Source of the DNA: Claveliimonas ammoniilytica
GTDB taxonomy: Bacteria > Bacillota > Clostridia > Lachnospirales > Lachnospiraceae
Assembly: GCF_025567415.1 (NCBI RefSeq)
Contig: NZ_JAOQJV010000009.1
Span: forward strand, 35,690-99,689
DNA length: 64,000 nt
Direction of reading: 5' to 3'
Shown here: positions 8,885-17,112 of the stretch, in pieces
Layout of the letters: every line of letters begins with the position of its first letter
Numbering within the stretch: position 1 is the stretch's first letter
Notes under the pieces: generated by a model
The model's database searches: none
What the model was told of the DNA's origin: nothing
What the model saw: only the letters and a program-made list of their open reading frames with translations
Made by a program: the position numbers and the translations under genes

Positions 8885-9982
8885 ATGCATTATGATTATC
8901 TGATCGTGGGCGCAGGACTGTTTGGTGCAGTGTTTGCCCACGAGGCTGCTGAACGTGGCAAAAAATGTCTGGTCATTGACAGACGAGACCATATCGGAGG
9001 AAATATTTATACAGAGGAAGTGGAAAAAATTCAGGTACACCGCTATGGTGCACATATTTTCCACACTTCCAATAAGCAGATCTGGGACTATGTGAATCAG
9101 TTTGCTGAATTTAATAATTATATTAATTCACCGGTGGCAGTGTATAAGAATGAACTGTATAATCTTCCGTTCAATATGAACACGTTCAGTAAGATGTGGA
9201 ACATCCGTACACCGCAGGAGGCGAAGGATATTATTGCTGCACAGATTGCGGATCTGAATATTACAGATCCGTCCAATCTGGAAGAACAGGCACTTTCACT
9301 GGTAGGAAAAGATGTGTATGAGAAGCTCGTAAAGGGATATACAGAGAAGCAGTGGGGCAGAGACTGTAAGGAACTGCCGGCATTTATCATCCGCAGACTT
9401 CCGCTTCGATTTACTTATGATAATAATTATTTTAATGATCGTTATCAGGGAATACCGATCGGAGGCTATACTGCGATTGTGGAGAAGCTTCTGAAAGGTT
9501 CAGATGTGCGGACAGGTGTGGACTTCCTGAAAAATCGGGGTGAATATGAAGCACTGGCTGATAAAATTATTTACACAGGTATGATTGACGAGTATTATGA
9601 TTATAAACTGGGAGCGTTGGAATACCGCAGTGTGCGTTTTGAAACAGAGACACTGGACTGTGAGAACTATCAGGGCAATGCAGTTGTGAATTATACAGAG
9701 CGCGAGGTACCGTATACCAGAATTATTGAGCATAAGCACTTTGAATTTGGTAAGCAGGAGAAAACAGTTATTTCCAGAGAGTATTCTTCCGAGTGGAAAG
9801 TGGGAGATGAACCGTATTATCCGGTAAATGATGAGAAAAACGGAGCATTGTATGCCCGTTATCAGGAACTGGCAGCGCAGGAAGATAAGGTGATCTTCGG
9901 TGGACGACTGGGCGCATATCGGTATTATGATATGGATAAGGTGATAGAGGCTGCGTTAGAACTGGTTTTCAACATTTTTTGA
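8885..9982 (+). CDS. glf: UDP-galactopyranose mutase
   Basis: 365 residues. Flavoenzyme that interconverts UDP-galactopyranose and UDP-galactofuranose, supplying Galf for surface polysaccharide. The FAD site is visible at the N-terminus (YLIVGAGLFGAVFAHEAAER, then DRRDHIGGN) along with the family motif YTEKQWGRDCKEL. Length is close to the family's usual 365-385. AGGAG overlaps the glmS stop and lies 5 bases before the start, so the two are probably co-transcribed. This suggests that the polysaccharide made by the upstream locus contains galactofuranose (inference). Confidence 0.96.
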   Translation: MHYDYLIVGAGLFGAVFAHEAAERGKKCLVIDRRDHIGGNIYTEEVEKIQVHRYGAHIFHTSNKQIWDYVNQFAEFNNYINSPVAVYKNELYNLPFNMNTFSKMWNIRTPQEAKDIIAAQIADLNITDPSNLEEQALSLVGKDVYEKLVKGYTEKQWGRDCKELPAFIIRRLPLRFTYDNNYFNDRYQGIPIGGYTAIVEKLLKGSDVRTGVDFLKNRGEYEALADKIIYTGMIDEYYDYKLGALEYRSVRFETETLDCENYQGNAVVNYTEREVPYTRIIEHKHFEFGKQEKTVISREYSSEWKVGDEPYYPVNDEKNGALYARYQELAAQEDKVIFGGRLGAYRYYDMDKVIEAALELVFNIF

Positions 9983-10090
9983 TGATTTGGTCACACTTTC
10001 AACACAATTTACGACTAGACTTACAGATATAGAAAAGATAAGGTATCCGTGGTCTGATAGTAGATTACGGTTAAGGAAGGAGACTTAGAT

Positions 10091-11416
10091 ATGGATAACC
10101 AGTATAATTATTATGATCCGAATAAAGAGGATAAGAACAACATATTTGATGAACAGCCGCAGGGAATGAATGGCGGGCAGCCGGGGATGAACGGTCAGCC
10201 GCCAAAGAAGCACCATAAGTGTCCAAGATGGGCGAAGCTGGCAGGATCGGCAGTTGCATTTGGTGTGATCGCAAGCTGTACCTTTATGGGAGTGAATGCG
10301 GTGGCAGGTAAGTATTTCGGTACGAATACCACACAACAGACATCCAACAGTAAGGCTACAACTTCCAAGAACTCTGACAGTTCATCCACATTGAAGTTGA
10401 GCCAGTCATCCAGTACAGTGACTTCGGATGTGTCTGATATTGTAAATAGTGCAATGCCATCAGTAGTAGCTATCACGAATATGAGTGTACAGGAAGTACA
10501 GAGTTACTTTGGAGGCACACAGCAGCAGGAGAGCACAAGCTGTGGCTCTGGTATTATTATCGGTAAAAATGACAGTGAGCTGCTGATCGTTACCAATAAT
10601 CATGTGGTGGAAGGCGCTGAGACGTTGACTGTATCCTTTGCAAATGAAACTTCAGTAGAAGCAAGCATCAAAGGTACAGATTCCAGCAAAGATCTGGCAG
10701 TTGTTGCAGTTCCATTGGATTCCATTGATGATGATACCATGAATGCAATTTCAATCATCACATTAGGTGATTCTGATCAATTGCAGGTGGGTGAGCCGGT
10801 AATCGCAATCGGTAATGCTCTTGGTTATGGACAGTCAGTTACAACCGGTATCGTATCTGCACTGGACAGAAATCTTGACATGGAAGGTTTTGACAGCAAA
10901 CTGATCCAGACAGATGCAGCAATCAACCCTGGTAACAGTGGTGGTGCACTTCTGAATGCCAACGGTGAGTTGATTGGCATCAATACAGCAAAGGTAAATG
11001 CCAATGCAGTCGAGGGAATGGGTTATGCAATTCCTATTTCGGATGCTACATCTGTGATTGAGAATCTGATGAACCGCGAGACGCGTACGAAAGTGGACGA
11101 AAGCGAGCAGGGATTCCTTGGTATCGAAGGATATGACGTTACTTCTGAGAAAGCGGAGATGTATTCAATCCCGACCGGTGTATTTGTAAGATCCGTAGAG
11201 GATGGAAGCGCAGCAGATAAAGCTGGTATTACAGCAGAGTGTATTATTACCAAATTTGACGGAATTACTATTGACAGCATGTCCACATTGCAGTCACAGA
11301 TGCAGTATTTCAAAGCTGGTGACAAAGTGGAAGTAGTCATTGAAGTCCCGAACAAGAGCGGTACAAAATACGAAGAGAAGACGGTAACGGTCACTCTTGG
11401 TGAACGTTCCAAATAA
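10091..11416 (+). CDS. HtrA/DegP-type membrane-anchored serine protease with PDZ domain
   Basis: 441 residues. Extracytoplasmic quality-control protease. A polar cytoplasmic N-terminus (1-48) precedes one membrane helix (about 50-72), then a Ser/Thr-rich linker (80-112), a trypsin-like domain with His171 (NNHVVEG), Asp201 (KDLAVVAV) and Ser283 (NPGNSGGALL), and one PDZ domain (about 345-435). All three catalytic residues are present. GGAAGGAG sits about 8 bases before ATG 10091. The 108-bp upstream gap shows no convincing promoter. It is followed 26 bases later by glyA. Confidence 0.94.
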   Translation: MDNQYNYYDPNKEDKNNIFDEQPQGMNGGQPGMNGQPPKKHHKCPRWAKLAGSAVAFGVIASCTFMGVNAVAGKYFGTNTTQQTSNSKATTSKNSDSSSTLKLSQSSSTVTSDVSDIVNSAMPSVVAITNMSVQEVQSYFGGTQQQESTSCGSGIIIGKNDSELLIVTNNHVVEGAETLTVSFANETSVEASIKGTDSSKDLAVVAVPLDSIDDDTMNAISIITLGDSDQLQVGEPVIAIGNALGYGQSVTTGIVSALDRNLDMEGFDSKLIQTDAAINPGNSGGALLNANGELIGINTAKVNANAVEGMGYAIPISDATSVIENLMNRETRTKVDESEQGFLGIEGYDVTSEKAEMYSIPTGVFVRSVEDGSAADKAGITAECIITKFDGITIDSMSTLQSQMQYFKAGDKVEVVIEVPNKSGTKYEEKTVTVTLGERSK

Positions 11417-11442
11417 ATAAAACTAAACAAAGGAGAGAAAGC

Positions 11443-12678
11443 ATGTATTCATTTGACGAGGTAAGAGAGGTTGACAATGAGATTGCAGAAGCAATCGAGA
11501 GTGAGATGAGCAGACAGAATTCACATATTGAACTGATTGCTTCTGAGAACTGGGTGAGCAAGGCTGTTATGGCAGCAATGGGAAGCCCGTTGACCAACAA
11601 GTATGCAGAAGGGTATCCGGGAAAGCGCTATTACGGTGGATGCCAGTGCGTCGATGTAGTAGAAAATCTGGCAATCGAACGTGCAAAGGAGCTGTTTGGC
11701 TGTGATTATGCCAATGTACAGCCACATTCCGGAGCACAGGCTAATCTGGCGGTATTTTTTGCAATGCTGGAGCCGGGAGACAAAGTCCTGAGTATGAATC
11801 TGGATCAGGGTGGACATTTGAGCCACGGTTCACCGGTGAATATTTCCGGTAAATATTTTGACATCGTATCTTATGGAGTCAATGATGAAGGCTTTATCGA
11901 TTATGATAATGTGCGGGAGATCGCACTGGCTGAGAAGCCGAAGATGATTATTGCGGGAGCAAGCGCTTATGCCAGAACGATTGATTTCAAGAAATTCCGT
12001 GAGATTGCTGATGAGGTAGGAGCATATCTGATGGCAGATATTGCACACATTGCAGGTCTGGTAGCAACAGGACTGCATCCGAGTCCGATTCCGTACGCTG
12101 ATGTAGTAACAACTACAACACACAAGACACTGCGTGGACCAAGAGGCGGTATGATCCTGTGCAATGAAGAAGCTGCTAAGAAGTTCAACTTCAATAAAGC
12201 AGTATTTCCAGGTATTCAGGGAGGTCCTCTGGAACATGTGATCGCTGCAAAAGCGGTATGCTTTAAAGAAGCACTTCAGCCGGAATTCAAGACTTATCAG
12301 GAGCAGATTTTGAAGAATGCAAAAGCACTCAGCAAAGGTCTGATGGACAGAGGCGTGAAGATCGTATCCGGTGGTACAGATAACCATCTGATGTTGGTAG
12401 ATCTGAGAGGTCTGGAGCTTACCGGTAAAGAACTGGAGAAGCTTTTGGACGAGGCGCATATTACATGTAACAAGAACACCGTTCCAAATGATCCAAGATC
12501 ACCATTTGTAACCAGCGGTGTGCGTCTGGGAACACCGGCAGTAACATCCAGAGGAATGGTAGAAGAAGATATGGATAGGATTGCAGAGGCGATTGCTCTG
12601 GTTGTGAAAGAGCCGGAGAAGATTGGAATGGCAAGATCCATCGTAAAAGAACTTACAGAAAAATATCCATTAGTATAA
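11443..12678 (+). CDS. glyA: Serine hydroxymethyltransferase
   Basis: 411 residues. PLP enzyme that converts serine and tetrahydrofolate to glycine and 5,10-methylene-tetrahydrofolate. The PLP lysine is Lys228 in TTTTHKTLRGPRGG; also seen are LIASENWVS near the N-terminus, YPGKRYYGGC (57-67) and NVQPHSGAQAN. Length is normal. AAAGGAGAG is placed 7-8 bases before the ATG. A strong terminator follows directly. Confidence 0.98.
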   Translation: MYSFDEVREVDNEIAEAIESEMSRQNSHIELIASENWVSKAVMAAMGSPLTNKYAEGYPGKRYYGGCQCVDVVENLAIERAKELFGCDYANVQPHSGAQANLAVFFAMLEPGDKVLSMNLDQGGHLSHGSPVNISGKYFDIVSYGVNDEGFIDYDNVREIALAEKPKMIIAGASAYARTIDFKKFREIADEVGAYLMADIAHIAGLVATGLHPSPIPYADVVTTTTHKTLRGPRGGMILCNEEAAKKFNFNKAVFPGIQGGPLEHVIAAKAVCFKEALQPEFKTYQEQILKNAKALSKGLMDRGVKIVSGGTDNHLMLVDLRGLELTGKELEKLLDEAHITCNKNTVPNDPRSPFVTSGVRLGTPAVTSRGMVEEDMDRIAEAIALVVKEPEKIGMARSIVKELTEKYPLV

Positions 12679-12689
12679 TGATGATACTG

Positions 12690-12725
12690 ACAACAGGTCT
12701 GGCGTGTGCCAGACCTGTTGTTTTA
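12690..12725 (+). terminator. Strong intrinsic terminator after glyA
   Basis: Perfect 14-bp stem: ACAACAGGTCTGGC (12690-12703) with GCCAGACCTGTTGT (12708-12721), tetraloop GTGT, then TTTT. Confidence 0.93.
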
Positions 12726-12747
12726 GATATAACAGAGACTTTCATTC

Positions 12748-12775
12748 ACCTTTCATTCGAATTTCCCATAGTATG
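12748..12775 (+). promoter_or_regulatory. Candidate sporulation-sigma promoter of cotJ
   Basis: CATAGTATG at 12767 resembles the -10 of sigma-E/sigma-K promoters (CATAnnnTA for sigma-K, one mismatch), with AC 17 bp upstream at 12748. No sigma-A promoter is evident in the 120-bp gap. cotJ is a mother-cell operon in Bacillus subtilis, which supports but does not prove this. Confidence 0.35.
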
Positions 12776-12808
12776 ATACTGTAAATATTCTGAAAGGAGT
12801 AAATGAAA

Positions 12809-13141
12809 ATGCCGAATTACCGTTATCATACACCGGAATCAAACAGGCGTAGTTACTGTGGATGTTCATCCAGCATGAACGGATGTAATCAACAGCAGTC
12901 AAATGTCCGCCCCCAGCGGGAATCCTGCGAAGTCCCTTACTGCGATTGCGATACTGCCGGAGAAATGTCCTGTGCAGTAAAGGGTCGCTACGATACTTTG
13001 GGCGATATGGCAGTTGCCATGGCTTATGTCCCTTGGCAGATGTGGCGAAATGTCTTGGATGTAGAGAAAGGTCTCTGCTGTGGAACTATTTTCGAAGACT
13101 TAAACAAACCATTCTGTGGAACAGGAGGTGTCCGTAGATGA
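12809..13141 (+). CDS. cotJA: Spore coat associated protein CotJA
   Basis: 110 residues. The first 60 residues are polar and Cys/Gln-rich (CGCSSSMNGCNQQQ) and variable; the C-terminal half carries the CotJA core MAVAMAYVPWQMWRNVLDVE, then GTIFEDLNKPFCG. First gene of the three-gene coat operon; its stop overlaps the cotJB start (ATGA). GGAG ends 9 bases before ATG 12809; ATG 12803 is in frame but only 3 bases from the site, so 12809 is preferred. Confidence 0.9.
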   Translation: MPNYRYHTPESNRRSYCGCSSSMNGCNQQQSNVRPQRESCEVPYCDCDTAGEMSCAVKGRYDTLGDMAVAMAYVPWQMWRNVLDVEKGLCCGTIFEDLNKPFCGTGGVRR

Positions 13142-13410
13142 ATGACAATAAGCCTTGCAGACAGGAGTTGATGAATCGAATCAACGCCGCCAGTTTCGCT
13201 GTAGACGATGTAAAGTTATTTCTGGATACCCATCCCTGCGACAAGGATGCCATGGAATATTTTGAAAAATATCAGGAAATGCGCAAATGTGCTCTGCGCG
13301 AATATGCCAAATACTACAGTCCGCTCACCATCGACACTGTGCGCACAGACTCCTGTGAAAACTGGAACTGGATTGATGAGCCATGGCCGTGGCAGGAAGG
13401 GGGATGCTAG
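13138..13410 (+). CDS. cotJB: Spore coat protein CotJB
   Basis: 90 residues, small and soluble, matching the CotJB pattern: LMNRINAASFAVDDVKLFLD, HPCDKDAMEYFEKYQ, and a Trp-rich end (WNWIDEPWPWQ). It overlaps cotJA by 4 bases and is followed 3 bases later by cotJC, a tightly coupled operon. GGAGGTG lies upstream inside cotJA. In Bacillus, CotJA and CotJC are incorporated in the coat; the exact role of CotJB is not settled. Confidence 0.92.
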   Translation: MNDNKPCRQELMNRINAASFAVDDVKLFLDTHPCDKDAMEYFEKYQEMRKCALREYAKYYSPLTIDTVRTDSCENWNWIDEPWPWQEGGC

Positions 13411-13413
13411 TAT

Positions 13414-14034
13414 ATGTGGAATTATGAGAAACGACTGCAATATCCGGTAAGAATCAGCCAGACTAATCCACAGATGGCACAAGTGATTATTAGTCAGTTT
13501 GGTGGACCTGATGGCGAGCTTAGTGCATCTATGCGTTATCTGTCACAGAGATATACCATGCCATATAAAGAAGTGACAGGAATACTCACAGATATTGGAA
13601 CGGAAGAACTTGCCCATATGGAAATGATCTGCGCCATTGTCTATCAGCTCACCCGTAATCTTACAGTCGAACAGTTGAAGGAATCCGGTTTCGACAAATA
13701 CTATGTGGATCACACGCTTGCTCTGTGGCCACAGTCGGCCGGTGGTGTGCCATGGAGTGCCACAACATTCCAGTCCAAAGGTGATCCAATTACCGATTTG
13801 CACGAGGATATGGCAGCCGAGCAGAAAGCCCGCACGACCTATGACAATATCCTCCGTTTGGTAAAGGATCCGGAAGTTGCTGATCCGATCCGATTCCTTC
13901 GGGAACGTGAAATTGTGCATTACCAGAGATTTGGTGAAAGTCTCAGAATCGTACAGGATCGTCTTGACAGCAAGAATTTCTACGCATTCAATCCGGAATT
14001 CGATAACAGACGCTCTGGAAAATGCTGTGATTAA
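13414..14034 (+). CDS. cotJC: Spore coat manganese catalase CotJC
   Basis: 206 residues. Member of the manganese catalase family, found in the spore coat. Metal-ligand regions visible are GTEELAHMEMI (E..H), DLHEDMAAEQKAR and REREIVHYQRFGE; the N-terminus is the CotJC type (MWNYEKRLQYPVRI). It presumably removes peroxide or helps build the coat. Last gene of the operon, followed by two hairpins. Residual catalase activity is an inference from the ligands. Confidence 0.93.
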   Translation: MWNYEKRLQYPVRISQTNPQMAQVIISQFGGPDGELSASMRYLSQRYTMPYKEVTGILTDIGTEELAHMEMICAIVYQLTRNLTVEQLKESGFDKYYVDHTLALWPQSAGGVPWSATTFQSKGDPITDLHEDMAAEQKARTTYDNILRLVKDPEVADPIRFLREREIVHYQRFGESLRIVQDRLDSKNFYAFNPEFDNRRSGKCCD

Positions 14035-14084
14035 TTGGGAGGATTGTGGGAGTGCAAAGCACGGAACAATCCGTAGGCATCATA

Positions 14085-14112
14085 GTTGGGGCTTTTGGCC
14101 CCAACATCTTTT
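14085..14112 (+). terminator. Intrinsic terminator of cotJABC
   Basis: GTTGGGGC (14085-14092) pairs with GCCCCAAC (14098-14105), followed by ATCTTTTTA. Confidence 0.88.
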
Positions 14113-14122
14113 TATATTAAAA

Positions 14123-14152
14123 TAGGGGGAATCGGCATGCTGATTCCCCCTA
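14123..14152. terminator. Second hairpin, possibly a bidirectional terminator
   Basis: TAGGGGGAATC (14123-14133) pairs perfectly with GATTCCCCCTA (14142-14152) around an 8-base loop. On the - strand it is followed by a T-rich run. No - strand gene is visible here, so its role may be insulation between cotJ and the next gene. Confidence 0.6.
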
Positions 14153-14191
14153 AAATATTGCTTGATAACAATTAAAACGTGAATGAAACGG

Positions 14192-14220
14192 TTGTATTTG
14201 AGGTTTGATATCGTTATAAT
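14192..14220 (+). promoter_or_regulatory. Sigma-A promoter for the FtsW/SpoVE-like gene
   Basis: TTGTAT (14192-14197), 17-bp spacer, TATAAT (14215-14220); start codon 65 bases downstream. Confidence 0.7.
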
Positions 14221-14285
14221 ATGGAGTTAGTATAGCGTGAGTCTGTGCTTGCAGGACACGTATGGATAGGAGAGTGTAGATATTT

Positions 14286-15503
14286 ATGGGAGAAATCAGA
14301 CATATGTCCGAAGCCAGGAGAAGAAAGAAACGGACGTCTGCCAGACCTGCACCTGCAAAAAAGAGAAGACCTGCGGTGAGGTATTTTGATTACAGTATGT
14401 TGGCAGTTTTGGTGTTTCTGGTGTGCTTTGGACTGATCATGCTGTACAGCAGCAGTTCATATAGTGCTCTGGTAAAATATAGTGACAGTATGTATTTTCT
14501 GAAAAGGCAGGTGCTTTTCTGTGGCATGGGATTTTTTGCAATGTATTGGATTTCACAGATTGATTATCATATTTATGCGAAATATGCAGAAAAGCTTTAC
14601 TGGTTTTCGATTGTTCTGTTATTTCTTGTGAGATTGACACCTCTTGGAAAAGAGGTAAATGGTGCGAAGCGTTGGATTCGTCTGCCGATGAACCAGCAGC
14701 TTCAGCCGGCAGAGATTGTGAAGCTGGCAGTGATTCTGTTAATCCCGATTATTTTGTGCCAGCTTGGAAATCGGGCACATAAAAAGGACGGAATTGTAAA
14801 AGTGATTATCTGGGGCTTTGGAGCAGCGGCGGGTGTGTATTTTCTGACCAGTAATTTGAGTTCTGCGATAATCGTAGCAGGGATTACGGTGTGTCTTTTG
14901 TTTGTAGTTCATCCGAAGACAAAGCCGTTTATGGTGCTTGCGGGTAGTGGACTTACGGCAGCGATAATTGTTGTAGCGGTGTTGAACCGTATGATTCAGG
15001 ATGCCGGTTCCAGTGGAAGCTTCCGTTTGCGTCGTGTACTGGTATGGCTGCAGCCGGAACAGTATGCGTCAGGCTCTGGTTATCAGACGCTGCAGGGTTT
15101 GTATGCGATCGGTTCTGGCGGATTTTTCGGGAAAGGACTTGGTAACAGCGCGCAGAAGATGATCATTCCGGAGGTACAGAACGATATGATCCTTTCGGTT
15201 ATCTGTGAAGAATTGGGAGTGTGTGGTGTGATTATTGTACTGGTGCTTTTTGGACTGTTATTGTACCGGTTGATGTTTATTGCACAGAATGCACCGGATA
15301 TGTACGGAGCATTGGTTGCCAGTGGCATTTTCGCCCATATTGCGATCCAGGTGATTTTGAATATAGCGGTTGTGACCAACACAATACCAAATACGGGTGT
15401 TACACTTCCATTTATCAGTTACGGAGGTACGTCGATCCTGTTCCTGATGGCGGAAATGGGAATTGCGCTCAGTATATCGAGACAGATACGTGTGGAAGAA
15501 TAG
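14286..15503 (+). CDS. FtsW/RodA/SpoVE family peptidoglycan polymerase (copy outside the dcw cluster)
   Basis: 405 residues. SEDS-family membrane protein that polymerises lipid II glycan strands with a partner class B PBP. A long basic N-terminus (SEARRRKKRTSARPAPAKKR) precedes about 10 membrane helices. Family motifs are GLIMLYSSSS, GAKRWIRLP, LQPAEIVKLAV, the YQTLQGLYAIGSGGFFGKGLG segment, NDMILSVICEELG, and NTIPNTGVTLPFISYGGTS near the C-terminus. It has its own sigma-A promoter, unlike the ftsW copy at 25448. Whether it serves division, elongation or the spore cortex (SpoVE) cannot be decided. ATG 14304 is an alternative start. Confidence 0.92.
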   Translation: MGEIRHMSEARRRKKRTSARPAPAKKRRPAVRYFDYSMLAVLVFLVCFGLIMLYSSSSYSALVKYSDSMYFLKRQVLFCGMGFFAMYWISQIDYHIYAKYAEKLYWFSIVLLFLVRLTPLGKEVNGAKRWIRLPMNQQLQPAEIVKLAVILLIPIILCQLGNRAHKKDGIVKVIIWGFGAAAGVYFLTSNLSSAIIVAGITVCLLFVVHPKTKPFMVLAGSGLTAAIIVVAVLNRMIQDAGSSGSFRLRRVLVWLQPEQYASGSGYQTLQGLYAIGSGGFFGKGLGNSAQKMIIPEVQNDMILSVICEELGVCGVIIVLVLFGLLLYRLMFIAQNAPDMYGALVASGIFAHIAIQVILNIAVVTNTIPNTGVTLPFISYGGTSILFLMAEMGIALSISRQIRVEE

Positions 15504-15618
15504 TGCAAAAACACTCTTTTCAATCCTTGTATAATGTGCTATCATATATTAAGTGGTTTTTGATACTACATATAATAGAAGCGAATGACGAACATCGACG
15601 CTTGCGGGAGGAAATGAA

Positions 15619-16458
15619 ATGAGTTATAAGATTATCGTTGACAGTTGTGGAGAATTATCCCCGGAGATGAAGGCTTCCGGATATTTCGCAACAGCATCTT
15701 TGTCGATTGATGTGGACGATTATCATGTGATAGATGATGAGACATTTAATCAGAAAGAATTTTTGGAGAAAGTGGCGGCCAGTCCCAATTGCCCGAAGTC
15801 TTCCTGTCCGTCTCCGGATACTTATATGGAGAAGTACCACTGTGATGCAGCTCATGTGTATGCGGTGACATTGTCGGCAGAATTGAGTGGCTCATATAAT
15901 AGTGCAGTGCTGGGAGTGGAGTTATATAAGGAAGAGTATGGCGAGAAGAAGATCCATGTATTTAATTCCAAGTCAGCATCTATCGGAGAGACTTTGATCG
16001 CAATGAAGATCGCAGAGTGTGAAGATAAAGGAATGACATTTGAAGAGGTTATTGATACGGTAGAGACGTATATTGAGGATCAACGTACGTACTTTTTATT
16101 GGAATCGCTTGAGGCGCTTCGTAAGAACGGTCGTCTGACCGGATTGAAAGCGATGGTAGCTACAGCACTTAGTATCAAGCCTGTCATGGGTGCTACGCCA
16201 GAGGGAACAATCTGTCAGTTGGGACAGGCACGAGGTATGAAGAAAGCCCTGGTGAAGATGGCGGATGAGATTGCCGCTCATGAGGAGCATGCAGAGGATA
16301 AGATCCTTGCGATCAGCCATTGTAACTGTCCGGCAAGAGCTGAAGAACTGAAGAAACTGCTGTTGGCCCGTCTGCAGCCGAAAGATGTGATTATTCTGGA
16401 TACAGCCGGAATCAGCAGTCTGTATGCATCAGATGGCGGCGTGATCGCAGTTATTTAA
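15619..16458 (+). CDS. DegV family fatty-acid-binding protein
   Basis: 279 residues. DegV/FakB-type proteins bind a fatty acid and can present it to a fatty acid kinase. Typical features are KIIVDSCGELSPEM at the N-terminus, SAELSGSYNSAVLG (lipid head-group region), FLLESLEALRKNGRL, and SHCNCPARAEELKK near the C-terminus. GGGAGGAAA lies shortly before the ATG. No kinase gene is adjacent, so a specific pathway cannot be named. Confidence 0.92.
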   Translation: MSYKIIVDSCGELSPEMKASGYFATASLSIDVDDYHVIDDETFNQKEFLEKVAASPNCPKSSCPSPDTYMEKYHCDAAHVYAVTLSAELSGSYNSAVLGVELYKEEYGEKKIHVFNSKSASIGETLIAMKIAECEDKGMTFEEVIDTVETYIEDQRTYFLLESLEALRKNGRLTGLKAMVATALSIKPVMGATPEGTICQLGQARGMKKALVKMADEIAAHEEHAEDKILAISHCNCPARAEELKKLLLARLQPKDVIILDTAGISSLYASDGGVIAVI

Positions 16459-16460
16459 CA

Positions 16461-16489
16461 TTGTTCTGTCGATAATTCTATGATATACT
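16461..16489 (+). promoter_or_regulatory. Sigma-A promoter for the small membrane protein gene
   Basis: TTGTTC (16461-16466), 17-bp spacer, TATACT (16484-16489) with an extended -10 TGA directly before it. Confidence 0.68.
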
Positions 16490-16558
16490 ATAGGAAGCAG
16501 TTGTCAGACAGGAAGTGTGTGACAGCAGCCAGATCAGAAGTATAAGGAGTACATGAAT

Positions 16559-16807
16559 ATGAGTCAGGCAAAGGTTGATCAGTATAAAAAGGATAAAATG
16601 AATCGTAAGAAGAATATGCAGAAGGACAAGATGAAGCGTGCATTTCGTCGTATTGCAGTCGGAGTTGTCAGCCTTGCGCTGGTAGGATGGCTTGGATATT
16701 CTGTATATAATGTGTATGATTCTAATAAGCCGCAGCAGACAGCAGAGATTGATTACAGTGCGATCACGAATTATCAGCAGAGCCTTGTAACAACAGATGG
16801 TGAATAG
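16559..16807 (+). CDS. Small membrane protein of unknown function
   Basis: 82 residues. A strongly basic, helix-prone N-terminus (QYKKDKMNRKKNMQKDKMKR) leads to one membrane helix (about 33-52, IAVGVVSLALVGWLGYSVYNVY) and a short acidic exterior tail ending TTDGE. The inside-positive rule puts the N-terminus in the cytoplasm. I do not recognise a named family. AAGGAG is 9 bases before ATG 16559; ATG 16553 is only 3 bases away and less likely. It has its own promoter and sits between degV and the structured region before mraZ. Confidence 0.75.
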   Translation: MSQAKVDQYKKDKMNRKKNMQKDKMKRAFRRIAVGVVSLALVGWLGYSVYNVYDSNKPQQTAEIDYSAITNYQQSLVTTDGE

Positions 16808-16859
16808 TAAGTGGCAGATAAGCCCAATAATTTCATAAAAGTGTAACAAAGTGGAGGAT

Positions 16860-16904
16860 TCCCTGTGAATCAGATGAAACAATCTGGTTTGCAGGGATTT
16901 TTTT
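16860..16904 (+). terminator. Terminator after the small membrane protein gene
   Basis: TCCCTG (16860-16865) pairs with CAGGGA (16892-16897), with an inner CAGAT/ATCTG stem, then seven Ts. Confidence 0.78.
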
Positions 16905-17026
16905 ACTTTACAGGAAATTGCTTTCCTGTAAAGTAAAAAACGCTCCGCGGGGATGCGCACTGCGGCGGATAAGGTAGATGTCGCAAGCGACCGCCGCAGG
17001 CGCGAGAATGTGCCAAGGCACATTCT
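16899..17026. repeat. GC-rich structured spacer with three perfect inverted repeats
   Basis: The 419-bp gap 16808-17226 has no gene. Inside it, 16899-16917 and 16922-16940 form a perfect 19-bp hairpin with a TTGC loop. TGCGGCGG (16961-16968) pairs with CCGCCGCA (16991-16998) and encloses TCGC-AA-GCGA. AGAATGTGCC (17005-17014) is followed after AA by its complement GGCACATTCT. The stretch 16941-17004 is far more GC-rich than its surroundings. It could be a dispersed repeat (MITE/REP-like) or a structured RNA; no coding potential is seen. Confidence 0.6.
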
Positions 17027-17077
17027 TTGTTCTGCTGGTAAGAGACTGATGAAGAGGGAATTTTTCAAAAATGGGGG

Positions 17078-17106
17078 TTGAAATGACCTAAAATATGGGT
17101 TACAAT
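17078..17106 (+). promoter_or_regulatory. Sigma-A promoter of the mraZ/dcw operon
   Basis: TTGAAA (17078-17083), 17-bp spacer, TACAAT (17101-17106). Predicted start of transcription is about 17113, leaving a leader of about 115 bases that begins within the MraZ-box repeats. Confidence 0.78.
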
Positions 17107-17112
17107 GGTTTC

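Noticed and set aside
11830..12459. 209-residue open frame on the - strand
   Set aside because: Shadow of glyA, rich in Cys/His/Ser, with no plausible start site.
16899..16940. Long hairpin read as a simple terminator
   Set aside because: The perfect 19-bp stem lies after a complete terminator and is followed by A-rich, not T-rich, sequence on the + strand.
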